A stretch of DNA of 54,110 nt from a candidate division WOR-3 bacterium. Its GTDB lineage: Bacteria > Hydrothermota > Tepidihabitantia > SM23-42 > JAOAFX01. Positions within the stretch are counted from its first letter, which is position 1. Each line of letters starts with the position of its first letter. The position numbers and the translations under genes were made by a program. The stretch spans positions 1-54,110 of the forward strand of contig JBDRWD010000012.1 in NCBI GenBank assembly GCA_039802205.1. Direction: 5' to 3'. Of the stretch, positions 51,090-54,110 are shown piece by piece. The notes below the pieces were generated by a model. That model saw only the letters and a list, made by a program, of their open reading frames with translations, was not told the origin of the DNA and made no database searches.

Positions 51090-51929
51090 TCAACGGAGTT
51101 CTTCAAGTATTTTATTGGTGAGATAAAGACTTTCTTCCTGACTCAGCGCAATATTCATTTCAATCGACCAAAGATACTGGTCAACCTTTTTATCCTTGAG
51201 TCTTAGATTAAGTATCTTTTCCTTCTGTTCTTCACAAAGCCGGTCGACTGCTACAAGATTAAAATCCAAATCAAATTTATTTTTTAAAAATTGTAAAACC
51301 ACCCTTTGCATTTGAAAATCGTCCACAAGTGCAAGATAAAAAGGTATTTCACACCATAAACTCATTCCCAAAAGATTCCTTTTCTTTGCCTCATACAAGA
51401 GGTAACTGCTCACTGCCGGCGTCCCCTCGTAAGTTAAGTTATAAAGTCCATAATTGCTCATCTGCTCTTTCATTTTGTTTTCATTATAAACCGCCCATAG
51501 CTTTCGGGTGACATTATAACTGATATTTGCTACAAAACCGTTTAATGTATATAATACGGAGATAGAAAGTTCCGGGCAAAGGTAGTCAACGATGACCTCA
51601 ATAAACCGATAATGATTCACCTGGGGCTCATAACCTTTGAATATTACTAAATTTAACTGCGGCGAATAGTAAAATCTATTATGTGGAATATAGGCAACAT
51701 CATTCTCAATATCCACACCATTTAAAGGGTAAAAAATCTGCGGGATTATTTCACCGATGCAATCAAGGCCAATCTTTTCATTGATTGCCCGAAAAGCTGC
51801 CTCACCAATCCGCCCCGGAATTTTTTCCCAGATTATGAATAACTCGGGTTTATTTAATTCCGGTTTTTTAATCCACCTTACCCAATCACTTGCCTGATTC
51901 TTTTTGGAAAAATTCCCGGAAAAATTCAT
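51090..51929 (-). CDS. PAC2-family protein, second of a tandem pair
   Basis: 279 residues. Shares the PAC2 (proteasome assembly chaperone-like) layout with its upstream neighbour: IIWEKIPGRIGEAAF (compare MLCGWPGIGRIGLIA), HNRFYYSP (compare RNKFYFKK), and TPAVSSYLLYEAKKRNLLGMSLWCEIPFYLA. It is more diverged, lacking the Gly-rich core loops. GGGAG precedes ATG 51929, which lies inside the end of the upstream gene (44-bp overlap). Bacterial PAC2 proteins have no established role. Confidence 0.8.
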   Translation of the reverse strand: MNFSGNFSKKNQASDWVRWIKKPELNKPELFIIWEKIPGRIGEAAFRAINEKIGLDCIGEIIPQIFYPLNGVDIENDVAYIPHNRFYYSPQLNLVIFKGYEPQVNHYRFIEVIVDYLCPELSISVLYTLNGFVANISYNVTRKLWAVYNENKMKEQMSNYGLYNLTYEGTPAVSSYLLYEAKKRNLLGMSLWCEIPFYLALVDDFQMQRVVLQFLKNKFDLDFNLVAVDRLCEEQKEKILNLRLKDKKVDQYLWSIEMNIALSQEESLYLTNKILEELR

Positions 51930-52818
51930 CGCTATGCTCCCGGAACCATTTTATCTCCTCATCGCTTATCGGGGTGCGGGGAATCTGACTATCCTTTAAC
52001 TGTTCAAAACTTTCGGTTATCTTTTCCTTCACCTCTGTGGGTAAACTATCCAAAAAAGTATTGAGGATTCTGTCCACACTCCTATCTACCTGCTCAATCA
52101 GGGGTTCTAATATCGAAAGGTCAAGGCGCAAGTGGAGCATTTTGGACAAAACCTCAAGGACCGCCTTAGAACCTTTAGGCCAAGGAATAGGTAGCCATTG
52201 GAGGTAATAGGGAATTTCGCCCATCAAACATATCCCCGCTATCCCGTAGATTCTTGCCACTCCTAATGTCAAACCATTCAGTCCGGTTATCGTACCTTGA
52301 CCACCCCTTCCTTCTACTTCCGACATCAAGACGGTATTTTCATACTGCTTAATTTCACGGATGAGTGTCTCTGTATTTGGAACTGCCCAGACCCTGGGTC
52401 GTGAGGCGTGATGAATTTGGGCAACCGCTGCCCCGGAGGTGTAAATCCTTTTGACCCCATATTTTAAACCCGTCTCAATCACCATCCGGGCAATCTGATA
52501 AGCCACCTCTCCACGGGCATAACCACCCTGGGTCTCAGAAGGCTGCTCATCGCCAATAAAAAATAATAGGTCACAAGTCTCGGTCTTTTTGAAATAGAAT
52601 TTATTTCGGGGGAACGTCAAAGATTTGATGACACCATCTTCTATTGTGACAGTGGTGGGGTAGAAAAAATCCTGCGGCTCAATCTCACCTAGCTCTTCAG
52701 CCTGCAATTGTTCGCGTAGTGTATCAATGGCAATCAGGCCAATACGCCCAATACCTGGCCAGCCACATAACATTATCGGCTCTTTCAAATCGACTTCCTT
52801 ATAAATTCTTACCCCCAT
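51886..52818 (-). CDS. PAC2-family protein (ATP-grasp-enzyme-associated type)
   Basis: 310 residues. Clear PAC2 domain: PIMLCGWPGIGRIGLIAID (about 15-33), LLFFIGDEQPS (about 82-92), YTSGAAVAQIHHASRPRVWA (about 126-145), GLNGLTLGVARIYGI (about 177-191), CLMGEIPYYLQW. Related to archaeal and eukaryotic proteasome-assembly chaperones, but there is no proteasome gene in the window. ATG 52818 follows the efp stop by two bases (TGA-TT-ATG), so translation is coupled. Confidence 0.87.
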   Translation of the reverse strand: MGVRIYKEVDLKEPIMLCGWPGIGRIGLIAIDTLREQLQAEELGEIEPQDFFYPTTVTIEDGVIKSLTFPRNKFYFKKTETCDLLFFIGDEQPSETQGGYARGEVAYQIARMVIETGLKYGVKRIYTSGAAVAQIHHASRPRVWAVPNTETLIREIKQYENTVLMSEVEGRGGQGTITGLNGLTLGVARIYGIAGICLMGEIPYYLQWLPIPWPKGSKAVLEVLSKMLHLRLDLSILEPLIEQVDRSVDRILNTFLDSLPTEVKEKITESFEQLKDSQIPRTPISDEEIKWFREHSDEFFREFFQKESGK

Positions 52819-52820
52819 AA

Positions 52821-53384
52821 TCAACTCTTGACCCGGTCCAGATATTTCTTGGTTTCTACATCAATTCTTATTATATCACCAGATTTAATAAACTGGGGCA
52901 CCATAATCTCCATCCCGTTTTCCAGAATTGCCGATTTATATGCAGCATCAAACTCGCCTTTTAAGCCTTCACCGGTTGATGTCACTTTAATCTCAACGGT
53001 TTTAGGTATTATCACATCTATCGGCTCTCCTTCGTAGAACTCAACCTTTAGCTTCGCCCCTGGAGTGAGAAATTTGCTAAATTCACCCAATTTTTCAGTC
53101 CCAATCAGAATCTGATCATAGGTCTCAGGATGCATGAAACAAAAATTCCTGCCATCCTGATAAAGAAATTCCATGGGTACCACATCTACGATAACATCTT
53201 CAATCTTGTCATCCGGATGAAATCTTTGCTCGGTTAGACTATGAGTCCTGAGATTGCGCAACTTCGCATGGACAATCGAACCAAATTTTGCAGTACCCGC
53301 TTTAATTTCGGCCGAAATAACCTTGTATATCTCATTATGTAATTTTATTATCATGCCGATTCTTAATTCCGACGCCTGCACCAT
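52821..53384 (-). CDS. efp: Translation elongation factor P
   Basis: 187 residues, standard three-domain EF-P. It relieves ribosome stalling at proline runs. N-terminal KOW-like domain with the tip loop AGTAKFGSIVHAKL (Lys33 aligns with the residue that is modified in other bacteria); OB domain with MEFLYQDGRNFCFMHPETYDQ; C-terminal signature KVEFYEGEPIDVIIPKTVE and TGEGLKGEF. AAGGAG precedes ATG 53384. First gene of the unit with the two PAC2 genes. Confidence 0.96.
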   Translation of the reverse strand: MVQASELRIGMIIKLHNEIYKVISAEIKAGTAKFGSIVHAKLRNLRTHSLTEQRFHPDDKIEDVIVDVVPMEFLYQDGRNFCFMHPETYDQILIGTEKLGEFSKFLTPGAKLKVEFYEGEPIDVIIPKTVEIKVTSTGEGLKGEFDAAYKSAILENGMEIMVPQFIKSGDIIRIDVETKKYLDRVKS

Positions 53385-53481
53385 AATTACTCCTTGTTTA
53401 TCTCCAAATTACCCAGAGTTGAAATAAGTCATGCACCTTAGAAAATATTTTCGGCGCGTTTATCAACATCCATCACCGATG

Positions 53482-53510
53482 ATTATAATTAAATTCGGAT
53501 TAGAAGTCAA
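53482..53510 (-). promoter_or_regulatory. efp promoter
   Basis: Minus strand TTGACT (53510-53505), 17-bp spacer, TATAAT (53487-53482). The leader would be about 90 nt long, longer than others in the window, with no recognisable structure. Confidence 0.72.
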
Positions 53511-53526
53511 GTTGGTAATAACTCAC

Positions 53527-53788
53527 ATGAAGGAACGATGAAACTCATGGTCAAGATTTGTAAGGGTAACCAATGATTTAGCGTTGGGTACTTTTTAGGG
53601 CAAGGCTTTCGCATTGCGTAAATAAAAAATGCCGACTTGAGGTGGTAACCGGTAAAATGGTAGGCGCGGGCTTTAGCCTGCGGATAAATGTTTTTAAATC
53701 CTGGGATATTTCGCCCCCTGAAGGGTGCGGCTACCGCTAATAATTTAGCGCATAAAAATAATTTGACAAAAAGCAGCGAGGACTCAGA
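53527..53788 (-). mobile_element. MITE copy 4, left terminus lost
   Basis: About 262 bp closely similar to copy 1 in the same orientation, from GATGAAACTCATGG to AGCGAGGACTCAG. The right end is intact; the left terminal repeat is missing, yet ATAACTCA occurs on both sides (53518-53525 and 53789-53796), suggesting the target duplication survives. An IS4-like element begins 9 bp beyond the right end. The left edge is 17 bp from the efp -35. Confidence 0.7.
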
Positions 53789-53797
53789 TAACTCAGC

Positions 53798-54110
53798 TGA
53801 GTACTCCTCACTTTTAATCTTCGGTTGGGCATAACTTTTTGAAACAAAAAAGCCACGGGTATTTGGATAAATCCAGCTTATCCAATAATTCTAAACCCAA
53901 TCGGAAACTGCTTAACAATTTCTTTTTCCCATTTTTAACCATAGAAACCAAATCAACAAACTCCTTTATTCCTTCACTAACAACACCAAAAAGAATCACA
54001 AACATATAAGCAACTACAGTCACTAAAATCAATTTCTCCATCTTAACAACACCCTTTAAACCAGCGGCCCTTAACGAAAAATATCTCTCATTCTTGAAAT
54101 CACGAAAACT
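53798..54110 (-). mobile_element. IS4-like insertion sequence, 3' portion (cut by window end)
   Basis: Starts at CTGAGTACTCCTCAC (53798) and runs out of the window. Bases 53796-53899 are the reverse complement of the first 104 bases of the window. It points the opposite way to the left copy. Confidence 0.62.
53814..54110 (-). CDS. IS4-family transposase, C-terminal part (cut by window end)
   Basis: The last 98 residues are visible. The frame is open to the window edge and reads SFRDFKNERYFSLRAAGLKG, then VVKMEKLILVTVVAYMFVIL and a basic region ending KKLCPTED. The E/Q-x-x-F-R-D-x-K block followed by a hydrophobic helix (usually ERLERLLLLLALA) is the C-terminal hallmark of IS4-type DDE transposases. 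The internal ATG at 54041 is not the real start. Identical at DNA level to the fragment at 1-86. Confidence 0.68.
   Translation of the reverse strand, partial: SFRDFKNERYFSLRAAGLKGVVKMEKLILVTVVAYMFVILFGVVSEGIKEFVDLVSMVKNGKKKLLSSFRLGLELLDKLDLSKYPWLFCFKKLCPTED

Noticed and set aside
53400-53440. Seven-codon leader peptide (MTYFNSG) upstream of efp
   Set aside because: Weak ribosome site and no proline or attenuator structure; likely chance.

Overview
The window (about 54 kb, low to moderate GC) looks like a chromosomal segment of an uncultured Gram-negative bacterium of the FCB supergroup, most likely a WOR-3/Stahlbacteria-type candidate phylum. This is an inference from gene content: a full Bat aerotolerance operon, six secreted proteins with Por/type-IX-like C-terminal sorting domains, a UbiA enzyme resembling archaeal ether-lipid prenyltransferases, an FHA-GGDEF/Ser-Thr kinase pair, and ordinary bacterial housekeeping genes (nadB, nadC, uvrB, ddl, efp, apt, pcm, uppP, folC). 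TGA is used as a normal stop in many genes, so the standard code applies.

Layout. 1-450: 3' end of an IS4-like transposase followed, after 9 bp, by a miniature inverted-repeat element (MITE). 667-2288: lipoprotein and MFS genes. 2300-4152: TPR gene and nadB (minus). 4219-13219: nine-gene minus operon moxR - DUF58 - bat-like - batA - batB - batC - batD - batE-like - rRNA methyltransferase. 13441-14502: a thioredoxin-fold exported protein with an in-frame TGA at the first position of a CxxC motif and a hairpin right after it, which is a strong selenoprotein candidate. 14563-14864: a second MITE that supplies the stop codon of the next gene. 14861-18062: flavodoxin, uppP, ubiA-like and capA-like genes. 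18097-18862: repeat-rich non-coding DNA. 18863-27196: lipoprotein, FHA-GGDEF plus kinase, and secreted proteins around apt. 27629-29443: acyP, a Rossmann-fold protein, tRNA-Pro and pcm. 29500-31640: small accessory patch (restriction-enzyme-like micro-ORF, frameshifted PD-(D/E)XK nuclease with partner, ArsR gene bracketed by identical palindromes). 31755-42211: folate, cell-wall and lipid genes, a GH13-like protein lacking catalytic residues, uvrB, nadC, a PAS sensor and folC. 42218-49240: five-gene minus operon containing a radical SAM/SPASM maturase directly after a membrane protein that ends in a ten-cysteine His-Ser-Ala-Cys repeat; this is the best candidate for an undescribed peptide/protein modification system. 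49358-54110: a diverged MITE, another secreted protein, two PAC2 proteins, efp, and a mirror-image MITE plus IS4-like transposase end.

Regulation. Promoters are unusually easy to read: TTGAC(A/T)/TTGATA, almost always 16 bp, then a -10 hexamer. In twelve of them the start codon (ATG or GTG) lies 5-7 nt after the -10, so the mRNA is predicted to be leaderless. The others have a short leader with a strong Shine-Dalgarno sequence. I used this to choose several starts. All assignments come from reading the sequence; no database search was possible.
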